NCBI GenBank assembly: GCA_025455005.1
Contig: JALONH010000001.1
Location: forward strand, 186,001 to 250,000
Length of the DNA: 64,000 bases
Direction: 5' to 3'
From: Cytophagaceae bacterium
GTDB lineage: Bacteria > Bacteroidota > Bacteroidia > Cytophagales > Cytophagaceae
The translations under genes were made by a program, and so were the position numbers. Below, in pieces: positions 44,466-53,717 of the stretch (position 1 is the first letter of the stretch; the number at the start of each line of letters is the position of its first letter). The notes below the pieces were generated by a model. That model was not told the DNA's origin. It ran no database searches and saw nothing but the letters and a program-made list of their open reading frames with translations.

Positions 44466-45221
44466 ATGAGAAAGAAAGTAATTGCCGGTAACTGGAAAAT
44501 GAATAAAACAGTTGAGGAAGGTCTAGCATTGGCTACTGAAGTTGCCAATATCACAAAAGATGAGGTTCCTTCGGATGTTCAAGTAGTAATTTGTGTGCCT
44601 TACATAGCATTAGCACCGGTGTCAAAGGTTCTGAACTCAAGAGTAGCTCTTGGTGCCCAAAACGTACATCAAAAAGAATCCGGAGCCTATACAGGAGAGA
44701 TTTCAGCGACTATGTTGGCATCCGTTGGGGTATCTTATGTAATTATTGGTCATAGCGAACGTAGAGAATATTTTGGTGAAACCAATGCTCAGTTAGCGGA
44801 GAAGGTAAATATTGCCATGGCTCAAGGTCTAACGCCTTTATTTTGTTGTGGTGAAACGCTACAACAAAGAGAACAAGGTATTCATATTGATTTTGTGAAT
44901 AGTCAGTTGACTGAAAGCTTATTTCATTTATCTGCTGAAGATATTAAAAAAGTAGTGATTGCATACGAACCCATTTGGGCTATTGGAACCGGGGTTACGG
45001 CATCCGATGAGCAAGCACAAGAAATGCATGCTAAAATTCGCTCGCACTTAGCGTCTAAATATGGCGCAGCTGTTGCAGATGAAATTTCTATATTATATGG
45101 TGGAAGTATGAAGCCGGACAATGCGAAAGGACTTTTAGCTTGTAAAGACATAGATGGCGGCTTAATTGGCGGGGCCTCTTTAAAAGCAAGGGATTTTATT
45201 TCGATCGCTAAATCGTACTAA
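44466..45221 (+). CDS. tpiA: Triosephosphate isomerase
   Basis: A 251-residue TIM barrel. Catalytic residues are visible: Asn9 and Lys11 in GNWKMN, His96 in IIGHSERR, Glu168 in AYEPIWAIGTG, and the phosphate loop LYGGSMKPDNAKG and GGLIGGASL near the end. It interconverts DHAP and glyceraldehyde 3-phosphate. Followed by a GC-rich hairpin and prmA. Confidence 0.97.
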   Translation: MRKKVIAGNWKMNKTVEEGLALATEVANITKDEVPSDVQVVICVPYIALAPVSKVLNSRVALGAQNVHQKESGAYTGEISATMLASVGVSYVIIGHSERREYFGETNAQLAEKVNIAMAQGLTPLFCCGETLQQREQGIHIDFVNSQLTESLFHLSAEDIKKVVIAYEPIWAIGTGVTASDEQAQEMHAKIRSHLASKYGAAVADEISILYGGSMKPDNAKGLLACKDIDGGLIGGASLKARDFISIAKSY

Positions 45222-45253
45222 ATCGTTCTTAAAAATACAAACAGTGCATTCAT

Positions 45254-45280
45254 AACCCCGGCTTGACCGGGGTTATTTGT
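45254..45280 (+). terminator. GC-rich hairpin between tpiA and prmA
   Basis: Perfect 8-bp stem AACCCCGG/CCGGGGTT with a 5-base loop and a modest T-rich tail (ATTTGTC). It ends only 9 bp before the prmA ATG, so it may be an attenuator or a structure covering the start of prmA as much as a terminator. Confidence 0.6.
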
Positions 45281-45283
45281 CTT

Positions 45284-46120
45284 ATGGAAAACTATACTCA
45301 AGTCACCTTATCTGTCGACAACGAACAACAAGACCTGGTCATTGGCATGTTGATGGGCTTATCTTATGATTCTTTTGCTCAATTTGAGGGATATATCGAA
45401 GCTTATATTCTTACAGAATCCTTTGAAGAAAGCACTGTAAAAGAAGTATTGGAACAATTGCAACTCGATTCTACCATTCAGTCGGTACCGATGGAACAGA
45501 AAAACTGGAATGAAGAATGGGAGAAAAATTTTGAACCTATGGTAGTAGAAGAACAGTGTTACGTCCGAGCTTCCTTTCACCCTGAACGCAACAACTATCC
45601 ATATGAAGTGATCATCAATCCCAAGATGTCCTTTGGTACTGGGCACCATGCTACTACTTACATGATGATGCATTGGTTATTAGAATTAGACGTTACAGAT
45701 AAAAAAGTAATCGATGCCGGTTGTGGAACAGGTATTTTAAGCATTTTAGCAGAAAAAAAAGGGGCACATTCCGTTATCGCCTTTGATATTGAAGATTGGG
45801 CATTTGAAAATTTAAATGAAAATTGTAATTTGAACGGATGCAATAGGATTGAAACAGGACAAGGAAGTATAGCTGATATCGTATCCCATGGTACACAAGT
45901 TGACATTTTATTAGCCAATATTAATAAAAATGTATTGTTGGACGAGATGGGACGGTATGCTCAACACCTGCTTTCGGGTGGGACTTTGTTGTTAAGTGGT
46001 TTTTATGAAGCAGATGAAGCGGATATCACACAAGCAGCAAAAGCAGTTGGCTTAGAACCTAAGGGTAAAAAGGTTCGTTTACAATGGATGTCCTTACAAT
46101 TCGTTAAAGCAGTAGAATAG
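45284..46120 (+). CDS. prmA: Ribosomal protein L11 methyltransferase
   Basis: A 278-residue methyltransferase. PrmA hallmarks are NPKMSFGTGHHATT (about residues 119-132), motif I VIDAGCGTGILSIL, and DILLANINKNVL (NPPY-like position). It trimethylates ribosomal protein L11. The ATG at 45284 (MENYTQVTL) is used; a TTG at 45263 lies inside the hairpin. Length is slightly short of E. coli PrmA (293). Confidence 0.93.
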   Translation: MENYTQVTLSVDNEQQDLVIGMLMGLSYDSFAQFEGYIEAYILTESFEESTVKEVLEQLQLDSTIQSVPMEQKNWNEEWEKNFEPMVVEEQCYVRASFHPERNNYPYEVIINPKMSFGTGHHATTYMMMHWLLELDVTDKKVIDAGCGTGILSILAEKKGAHSVIAFDIEDWAFENLNENCNLNGCNRIETGQGSIADIVSHGTQVDILLANINKNVLLDEMGRYAQHLLSGGTLLLSGFYEADEADITQAAKAVGLEPKGKKVRLQWMSLQFVKAVE

Positions 46121-46132
46121 TAAAAGCAGGTT

Positions 46133-49100
46133 ATGAGAGCATTTGTTTTTAAATGGGTAATAGGTTGTATACTTTTCACAGTAGCCCTTAGCCAAAGTAT
46201 AGCACAACAACGGATAAGCGGCGACCCGTCTACTTTTCCTACGGAAGTGACAACGATGATGGCTACCGGAGCGAATACTTATGCCATAGAGTCAGGAAGT
46301 AAATTTACTGCTGTATGGGGTAGTTTTTCAGCGACACAACAAAAACAAATCATAGATGTCACTCAAAAGTTAATCAAAAGCAAAAAACTTAGAACCAACC
46401 CGCATTTTGCCGATTATTTTGTATGCTTAGCTGCCTTGCAGTCGAAAGGTGCAGACCAAGTGGATTCGATGTTATATATCACCTCTAAAATTATTGAGAC
46501 ATATGATGCCACTAAAATGGGACAGTTTTTTAAAACGGTTCGAACGGTTTTTGATGAAGGCTACTTATACAAATCTAACTTTAACACCACTAAAGTAACC
46601 GGAGGTACGCCGCGTTTACGCTTTGTAGAAATAAAGGCCCCGGTTTTTGAAGAACCTATACCGGCAGACACTGCAAAAGAGGAGTATTTTGAAGATTGGG
46701 ACAATTGGCAACAAAATGAAGAGACATGGGGAACAGAAGAAACTCAGGAAATAACTACTGAAGAGGCCTTGAATATAGCCTATGTACCTCCTCCACAGCC
46801 ACCGGTAGAAGGTCCGGTGATCGATTTGACTGGTATTTCCTTGACGTTTCAAACACCTTATGATACTGCTACTGTTCAACAGACCTCCGGTTCTGTCGTG
46901 TTTAATTCCGGTTTGTTTATAGGTCAAGGTGGTAAAATGGATTGGTCTTCTGCTGGACTACCTCAAGCTTACTGCGATTTAGCCGGTTATAACTTTCCTA
47001 TTCATACCTATCGCTTCTTATCCGAAGGGGCCTTTTTACACTATCCGGATCAAACTGATTCTATACCCCAAGGCGTTTTTGAATTTAATAGCGTTAAATC
47101 TAAAGTAGGGGGAGATAAATCGTTCCCTCGATTTAAATCCTTTGACAGCAACATACCGGTGAAAGGTTTAGATGACAATATCCGATACAAAGGTGGATTT
47201 TCCATGTCCGGTAAAAAGATATATAGTTCTTCTTTAGACGAAGGATTAGCCTCAATAGAAATTTTAAAAGGCGATAAAATAATTATTAAAGGTTTATCCA
47301 ATCGTTTTCAATTAGGCGATTCTTCTATAACTGCGGATTATTGTAAAACCATTATTTATATGAATAATGATTCTATATATCATCCGGGAACTGTTTTTAA
47401 ATACAGCAAAAGTCAAAATAGACTTAGATTAACAAAAACGAACGGCTTCAGAATGGCGCCGTTTTTAGATTCATATCATAAAATAGAAATTACAGCAGAT
47501 GCCTGTATTTGGAATATAAATTCAGATACCATTGATTTTAATATAGTAAATGCACGGAATGAAATAGCTGCCACCTTCGAATCTCAAGATTATTATAGTC
47601 TACAGAAATATGCACAACTAAAAGGTCTATACCCCTTTCACCCTTTACAATTGATTGTTGGGTATGCGGATAAAATAAAATCCGATGAGTTTCCCATTCA
47701 AGACCTAGCAGAAGATTCCAAATTGCCTTTAGAAACATTACGCGGAGCAATGGTCCAAATGATGAAACTTGGTTTCGTTGAATATAATCCTAAAGGAGGG
47801 ATGATTACGCTTAAAGACAAAGCGCGTCACTATGTGATGTCTAGAAGAGACAAACGCGACTATGATAATATAAAATTTTTATCCCTTATCAACTCCGGAT
47901 CAAATGCGCAGTTAACCTTAACCGATCAAAAATTAATTGTACACGGCGTTAAACGTGTTCAAATAAGTGATTCTTTAAACGTGACAATAGAACCTGATAG
48001 TAATACAATTGAAATTTTAGGTAATAGAGATTTTAAATTTAATGGAAAAATTAATACTACTACTTTTCAATTTATAGGTAAGGATTTTCAATTTAACTAT
48101 GATAGTTTTTTTGTTCGGATGAATACCATTGATCAAATTAAATTGACAGTTAAAAACGAGAATGATACTACGGGGAACAAAGATAAACCTCAAACTTTAG
48201 GAAATGAGTTACGCCATTCTTCCGGTACATTATATATTAATGAACCATTAAATAAATCGTCTAGAAAAAAGAAACCATTATATCCTATTTTTGATGCATC
48301 AACTGGCGCAAGTGTATTTTTTAATAAAGATCATATCGCCAACGGCTCTTATGATACAACTATGAAGTTTGTCATTCCTCCTTTTCGAGTAGACAGTTTG
48401 AGTAGCGACGATCCCACATCGATTGGCTTTGATGGTACGTTTGAGTCCGGAGGAATCTTTCCCGCCTTCAAAGAAAAATTAGTCGTAATGCCGGATAATT
48501 CGCTTGGTTTTAAACACAGTGTGCCACAAGCAGGATATAAAAATTATGAAGGGGATGCCATGTTCTATGGAAACATAAAAGTAGATAATCAAGGTTTACG
48601 AGGGAATGGGGAAATTCATTACTTGAACACAACGCTGTGGTCGGGGGACTTTGTTTATTTTAAAGATTCCTCCCTAACAGAAGGGAATCAAATGATAACC
48701 AAACCGGGCACCAATCCATTATTAGGTCCTACTGTTACGTTTCCCGACGTTCATGTGGATTTATATCGTATGATGTGGAAGCCTAAGGTAGATAGCATGT
48801 ATATATCGAATCGAGATAAACCATTCGAATTTTATAATCAAACGGCTTCGTTAAATGGTACTGTCATCGTAACGCATGGAGGAATGTATGGTTTGGGTAT
48901 TTTATCTACTCGTGGATCTGAAACGGAATCGCCTAAATTTTATTTTGAGCAAACTAAATTTTCTGCTAACGATGCCACTTTCCGTATCAAATCCGATAAT
49001 CCCAATAAGCCGGCACTTAAATCCGTTCAATCTAAAGTATACTTTGATTTAGAGGCCTCGAAAGCTACGTTTGGTCCGGAGGTAGAAGGGTTTGCCAGTA

Positions 49101-51076
49101 CGGAATTCCCTTATGCCATGTACAAAACGTCTTTAGAAAAAGGTATTTGGGATATGAATAAACGAGAAGTGTATTTAAATGCTTCCGATTCTGTAAGCAT
49201 AGAAAATTCTTATTTTTATTCAACACACCCTCTGCAAGACTCTTTAGTATTCAGCTCCAGAAAAGCGATATATAAAATTGATTCTTTAACATTGAATATT
49301 TATGATATTCCTTTTATTAAAGTGAATGATGGCAAAGTATTTCCGGATAGCAATCATGTTGTTATTCGAGAGAATGCTGTGATGCAAACCTTAAATGATG
49401 CTAAAATTGAAATGGATACCATTAATCGATACCATCATTTTTATGATGCAACGATTGATATTTATGGAAGAAAAAAATTCAACGGACAAGCCTTATATCA
49501 ATACATCAACTTAGGAGGGGATACTTTAGAATTAGTATTTTCTAATTTTATCTATACAGTTGGAGATAAGAAAAAAGAGGGTGCTTATACTGTCGCCCAA
49601 TGTTTAGTTAAAGAAGAAGATTCTATATACGTTGGGGATAAAATTTTGTATAAAGGGAAAGTGACCTTAGAGTCCAATAATCAATTTTTGGCATTTGACG
49701 GTTTTATAAAACTTGATTTAAAAGGTGTTCTACATTATGCTTCTTGGTTGAAATATGTGAACTCCGGTGAATCGGATAAAGTTACGCTGAATTTAGAAAA
49801 TGCGGTTTCGGAAAAAGGGAATCCTCTTTATACCGGAATGTCCTTTAACTCTAAAAATTATTTGTTATACACCAATTTTATTTCAGAAAAAATAAAACCG
49901 GAAGACCAAGATGTACTTGTTACAGGTACCGGATTCCAATTTGATTCGGATTCGGCAGAGTTTACTGTTGGAGATCAAGATTTCTTAAGTAAAAAATCGC
50001 TTAAAGGGAATTACTTAACCTATAATGATAACCGTTCTACCACAAAATTTGGTGGGGTGTTCTCCTTGACCAAGCCGGACCCTTCCTATAAATTAATGAG
50101 TTCCGGAAATGGTTCATCCGATTTAATGGAGGATGTTTATTTTCTAAATGTACTATTAAGTTTACAATTTAAAACAAGCCCTACTCCCTTTGTGGCTATA
50201 GGGACACATATTAAAAGTATTGCCTCTGTAATCCCGGACTCTGTTCCGGCTAATAATGATTTCTTGAATAGTGGAAGTTCTAGAGATAAAGAGTTGGAAC
50301 AAAAACTAGTACAAATAATTGGGGATGATGGGTTACGCAGTTACTATACTAAAAAGGCCAGCGGAAGTGCTCCTTTATTCGAATTAAATGCTGATTTCGC
50401 TAAATCGATTTTGTTGACCGACGTTCATTTTACTTGGTCACCTGAATACAAAGCATTTTACAGTACGGGTAAAGTTAAACTGTCTTCTATTATTAAAACG
50501 GAAATTGAAAAATATGTAGATGCCTATATTGAAATCAGAAAAACATCTACAGGAGATCAGATCACCCTATATCTTATGCCGGCAAATAATACTTGGTATT
50601 ATCTACATTACGATGAAAACAGGTTATCGATGGCTTCATCCAGCGATGAGGTAAACAAAGCAATCAAGACAAAAGGTGAAATGCCGGACCGATCAAAATT
50701 CTTTATTGTAAAGTCCGAACCCATGGAGATTAATAAGTTTGTTAATATGTATCGGGATCGTTATTTAAATTATGTACCTCCGGTTGAAACGGCCCCAAGC
50801 GATTCGTCGTCTATGGACTCAACCTCAACCGGCGACGGGGGCTTGCGCAAACAATTAAATATTCAAAATCAAGATAATACCCAACAAAGACAACAAGACA
50901 ACAAAAATACGAATCAATACCAAGACGCTACATCTGATCCTAATAAATACAAACTACAACAACAAGATACACAATATGAACAACCTCAAGACGATCCAAA
51001 CAAACAAAAACCTACCATTGAGGACCAACAACAATTGCAACGGGATCAAAAGCAATTGCAAGATATGTTTAAATAA
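46133..51076 (+). CDS. Very large exported protein of unknown function
   Basis: A 1647-residue protein with a signal peptide (MRAFVFKWVIGCILFTVALSQSIAQ, cleavage near 25) and a long beta-rich body with no recognised catalytic motif. N-terminal 150 residues are helical; residues about 170-230 are acidic with repeated Glu/Trp (FEDWDNWQQNEETWGTEE); the end (about 1560-1647) is disordered and very rich in Gln, Asn and Asp. No type IX sorting tail and no terminal barrel strand, so it is probably periplasmic or bound to a membrane. Starts 12 bp after prmA. Conserved in Bacteroidota to my recollection; function unknown. Confidence 0.75.
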   Translation: MRAFVFKWVIGCILFTVALSQSIAQQRISGDPSTFPTEVTTMMATGANTYAIESGSKFTAVWGSFSATQQKQIIDVTQKLIKSKKLRTNPHFADYFVCLAALQSKGADQVDSMLYITSKIIETYDATKMGQFFKTVRTVFDEGYLYKSNFNTTKVTGGTPRLRFVEIKAPVFEEPIPADTAKEEYFEDWDNWQQNEETWGTEETQEITTEEALNIAYVPPPQPPVEGPVIDLTGISLTFQTPYDTATVQQTSGSVVFNSGLFIGQGGKMDWSSAGLPQAYCDLAGYNFPIHTYRFLSEGAFLHYPDQTDSIPQGVFEFNSVKSKVGGDKSFPRFKSFDSNIPVKGLDDNIRYKGGFSMSGKKIYSSSLDEGLASIEILKGDKIIIKGLSNRFQLGDSSITADYCKTIIYMNNDSIYHPGTVFKYSKSQNRLRLTKTNGFRMAPFLDSYHKIEITADACIWNINSDTIDFNIVNARNEIAATFESQDYYSLQKYAQLKGLYPFHPLQLIVGYADKIKSDEFPIQDLAEDSKLPLETLRGAMVQMMKLGFVEYNPKGGMITLKDKARHYVMSRRDKRDYDNIKFLSLINSGSNAQLTLTDQKLIVHGVKRVQISDSLNVTIEPDSNTIEILGNRDFKFNGKINTTTFQFIGKDFQFNYDSFFVRMNTIDQIKLTVKNENDTTGNKDKPQTLGNELRHSSGTLYINEPLNKSSRKKKPLYPIFDASTGASVFFNKDHIANGSYDTTMKFVIPPFRVDSLSSDDPTSIGFDGTFESGGIFPAFKEKLVVMPDNSLGFKHSVPQAGYKNYEGDAMFYGNIKVDNQGLRGNGEIHYLNTTLWSGDFVYFKDSSLTEGNQMITKPGTNPLLGPTVTFPDVHVDLYRMMWKPKVDSMYISNRDKPFEFYNQTASLNGTVIVTHGGMYGLGILSTRGSETESPKFYFEQTKFSANDATFRIKSDNPNKPALKSVQSKVYFDLEASKATFGPEVEGFASTEFPYAMYKTSLEKGIWDMNKREVYLNASDSVSIENSYFYSTHPLQDSLVFSSRKAIYKIDSLTLNIYDIPFIKVNDGKVFPDSNHVVIRENAVMQTLNDAKIEMDTINRYHHFYDATIDIYGRKKFNGQALYQYINLGGDTLELVFSNFIYTVGDKKKEGAYTVAQCLVKEEDSIYVGDKILYKGKVTLESNNQFLAFDGFIKLDLKGVLHYASWLKYVNSGESDKVTLNLENAVSEKGNPLYTGMSFNSKNYLLYTNFISEKIKPEDQDVLVTGTGFQFDSDSAEFTVGDQDFLSKKSLKGNYLTYNDNRSTTKFGGVFSLTKPDPSYKLMSSGNGSSDLMEDVYFLNVLLSLQFKTSPTPFVAIGTHIKSIASVIPDSVPANNDFLNSGSSRDKELEQKLVQIIGDDGLRSYYTKKASGSAPLFELNADFAKSILLTDVHFTWSPEYKAFYSTGKVKLSSIIKTEIEKYVDAYIEIRKTSTGDQITLYLMPANNTWYYLHYDENRLSMASSSDEVNKAIKTKGEMPDRSKFFIVKSEPMEINKFVNMYRDRYLNYVPPVETAPSDSSSMDSTSTGDGGLRKQLNIQNQDNTQQRQQDNKNTNQYQDATSDPNKYKLQQQDTQYEQPQDDPNKQKPTIEDQQQLQRDQKQLQDMFK

Positions 51077-51210
51077 TCTCTTGTATTATAGTTATTTATA
51101 AAGTATTAAGTGTACAGAAGGTATAATTTATATTGTATCAACCGGATGTATTACGTAAATTTGAAGCCATTATTATAACCGATTATTGGGTTGTATTCGT
51201 ATAAAGAACT

Positions 51211-51864
51211 ATGGAAAACAATTTTCTACATATTGTATTGGGATTAGTAGCAGCCTATTTAATAGGCTCCATACCAACCGCAATTTGGTATGGGAAGTTA
51301 CTTCATGGGATAGATATTCGCCACTTTGGTAGCGGTAACGCCGGGGCCACCAATACGTTTCGTACTCTAGGTAAAAAAGCAGGATTTATCGTTATGGCGT
51401 TTGATATTTTCAAGGGTTGGGCAGCTACAAGTCTTGTTTATGTATTACAACAAAGAGGTAGTTTGAGTTTATCCCTTGTAGAGGTGTTTTTGTTATTGTT
51501 TGGCGTAGCAGCTACTATAGGGCATATATTCCCGGTGTATGAACGATTTAAGGGAGGGAAAGGAATAGCAACTTTATTAGGAATGTTATTAAGCATCCAA
51601 ATCGAAGCAGCGTTGATTTGCATGATGGTTTTCTTCATTGTGTTGATTTTATCCAAGTATGTTTCGTTAGGCTCAATGATATCTGCTTTAGCCTTCCCTT
51701 TGATGCTATTGTTTATCCCTAGGTTCCGTCCGGATCACCCGATTATTATCATTTTTGGATTTTGTATTTTCTTAATTGTAGTCATCACACATAAAAAAAA
51801 TATTGTGCGGTTGATCAATGGGGAAGAAAATAAAACATTTTTAGTGAAGAAGAAATCTGCCTAA
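51211..51864 (+). CDS. plsY: Glycerol-3-phosphate acyltransferase PlsY
   Basis: A 217-residue inner-membrane acyltransferase using acyl-phosphate to acylate glycerol 3-phosphate, the first step of phospholipid synthesis. Motifs: GSIPTAIWYGKLLHGIDIRHFGSGNAGATN (about 20-48), KGGKGIATLLG in the middle, and a C-terminal KNIVRLINGEENK. Five or more membrane helices. Its last 24 bp overlap the end of anmK on the other strand. Confidence 0.94.
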   Translation: MENNFLHIVLGLVAAYLIGSIPTAIWYGKLLHGIDIRHFGSGNAGATNTFRTLGKKAGFIVMAFDIFKGWAATSLVYVLQQRGSLSLSLVEVFLLLFGVAATIGHIFPVYERFKGGKGIATLLGMLLSIQIEAALICMMVFFIVLILSKYVSLGSMISALAFPLMLLFIPRFRPDHPIIIIFGFCIFLIVVITHKKNIVRLINGEENKTFLVKKKSA

Positions 51865-52947
51865 TCCTCCGTAAAGAGCTCCTCCTATGCTATCCCGTCG
51901 AGCTCCTGTTACTTGTGCCAACGTATTTGTTTCTCCTATTAAAAAAAGGTAGCCAAGATAAGCAAAGATTAACGCTTCTTTAAATAAGATTATTTCTTTT
52001 GAAGGAATCGTCAACGTGTCGTCCTTCATATACCCTTTTAAACAATCCATCAAATAAGTATTCAGAGCGCCTCCTCCTGTTAATAATATAGTATCTGAGG
52101 AATGGTTCCGTTCGTTTTTAATGGTTCGGGCTAATTGTAAAGCGATATGATGTGTACATGTATGTAACAGGTCTTGTACCGATAGCCCTTGTAATAAGTA
52201 AGTATCCAACAAGTGTATGTAATGACGTTCAATATACTCTCGACCTAATGATTTGGGACCTTGAAGTTGGTAATACGAGATAGATTGAAGTGCTGTTGCT
52301 ACCTCAGGTAATAGTATACCCTGTGCTGCTACAGCTCCATCTTTATCGTAGGCTAACCCTATTTTTTGACTTAAATAATTTAAGATCATATTTGCTGCTC
52401 CAATATCATAGGCCACAATGGCGCCGTTAGGTTTTTTTATAGAAAGGTTAGAAATCCCACCTATGTTGATACAAATCGGATAAGATGAAAAAAGCAATTG
52501 GTCTCCAATAGGGACTAAAGGTGCACCTTGACCACCTAATGCCACATCAACACAACGAAAGTCGCCAATGACAGGTATTTGTGTAGCAGCGTATAGTTCA
52601 GCCGGATGTCCAATTTGAAGTGTGATGCCTTTATCCGGTTGATGGAAGACAGTATGTCCATGTGAGGCAATAGCATCTACTGGAAACTGGGTTTGACTTA
52701 AGAATTGACGCACCTGTTCACCAAAATACCGTCCAAGAGATCTATCCAAAGCGACAATATCGAATGCACTACCCGACATCACTTGGGTTAATTGTTCTTT
52801 AAGTTCCGGAGTGTAGTCTACAGTATAGGCGCTTTCTATTGAATACGTAACTTTACTGTCTTTTTTTTCAAAAGTACAGAGTGCTATATCTAAACCATCT
52901 AAAGAGGTACCGGACATGAGCCCAAGAATGTGATACGTTTTAGTCAT
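51841..52947 (-). CDS. anmK: Anhydro-N-acetylmuramic acid kinase
   Basis: A 368-residue kinase (start MTKTYHILGLMSGTSLDG at 52947; an ATG at 52968 seven codons earlier is possible). The MSGTSLDG loop, ASHGHTVFHQP, QIGHPAELYAAT, DFRCVDVALGGQGAPLVPIGD, and TGGGALNTYLM are typical of AnmK. It hydrolyses and phosphorylates 1,6-anhydro-MurNAc to MurNAc-6-phosphate, the substrate of MurQ. The gene is intact while murQ in the same window is broken. Overlaps plsY by 24 bp at the 3' ends. Confidence 0.94.
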   Translation of the reverse strand: MTKTYHILGLMSGTSLDGLDIALCTFEKKDSKVTYSIESAYTVDYTPELKEQLTQVMSGSAFDIVALDRSLGRYFGEQVRQFLSQTQFPVDAIASHGHTVFHQPDKGITLQIGHPAELYAATQIPVIGDFRCVDVALGGQGAPLVPIGDQLLFSSYPICINIGGISNLSIKKPNGAIVAYDIGAANMILNYLSQKIGLAYDKDGAVAAQGILLPEVATALQSISYYQLQGPKSLGREYIERHYIHLLDTYLLQGLSVQDLLHTCTHHIALQLARTIKNERNHSSDTILLTGGGALNTYLMDCLKGYMKDDTLTIPSKEIILFKEALIFAYLGYLFLIGETNTLAQVTGARRDSIGGALYGGLGRFLLH

Positions 52948-52991
52948 GTAATAATTCGATTCAACCATCGAATATACAGCTAAATACTTCT

Positions 52992-52999
52992 TATATTCG
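52992..52999 (+). promoter_or_regulatory. -7-like element before coaX
   Basis: TATATTCG (one mismatch from TAnnTTTG), ending 7 bp before the coaX ATG at 53007, so the leader would be only a few bases. Confidence 0.35.
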
Positions 53000-53006
53000 T
53001 GGACCT

Positions 53007-53717
53007 ATGTACAATTTAGTCATCGATGAAGGGAATACCCGAATAAAAGTAGGGATTTTTAAGGAGGGTTCGATAGTGGATTCAATCGTTTGTTCCACAT
53101 CGGAAGAGCTGGAACAGATAGCCCTATCCCATCCCATTCTTCATGTTATTCGATCGAGTGTCCGAGAGCAGCCTATAGTAAAAAACAACTTTCGGATTGC
53201 CGGTAATTGGTTAGAAGTATCAAATGTAGGATCGTTCCCTATACAACTTCCTTATTCCGGAATAGGTACGGACCGGATTGCATCTGCTTGTGCTGCTCAT
53301 AGTTTATATCCTAACCACCCTGTCTTAATCCTGGATTGTGGAACCTGTTTGACCCATGGGGTAGTAAATCGGGCGGCATTTTTAGGTGGAAGTATACGAC
53401 CGGGATTACAGATGCGGTTTAAAGCTTTAGAACAGTATACCTGCAAGTTGCCCCTGGTGGAGTTACCGTTTGATTCCTACCCTAATAGAACCGGTACGAC
53501 AACGATAGAAAATATCCAAAGCGGTGTTTTTTGGGGTATGGTAGACGAGATAAACGAATTAATTCACTATTATCATACTATTTACTCGAATTTAATCGTA
53601 CTAATAACCGGAGGGGATGCCCCTCACTTTGAAAAAAGTATAAAAGAAACCATCTTTGCACAGCCTGATTTAAATTTAATCGGCTTACATAGTCTAATAG
53701 TTTATAATGTATCTTAA
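53007..53717 (+). CDS. coaX: Type III pantothenate kinase
   Basis: A 236-residue ASKHA-fold kinase for the first step of coenzyme A synthesis. The phosphate loop is D7-E-G-N-T (VIDEGNTRIK), followed by GTDRIASACAAHS, LILDCGTCLTHG (usual DxGTAxT) and AAFLGGSIRPGLQMRFKAL. The variant DCGTCLT still keeps the catalytic Asp. The 3' end overlaps the following gene by 11 bp. Confidence 0.92.
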   Translation: MYNLVIDEGNTRIKVGIFKEGSIVDSIVCSTSEELEQIALSHPILHVIRSSVREQPIVKNNFRIAGNWLEVSNVGSFPIQLPYSGIGTDRIASACAAHSLYPNHPVLILDCGTCLTHGVVNRAAFLGGSIRPGLQMRFKALEQYTCKLPLVELPFDSYPNRTGTTTIENIQSGVFWGMVDEINELIHYYHTIYSNLIVLITGGDAPHFEKSIKETIFAQPDLNLIGLHSLIVYNVS

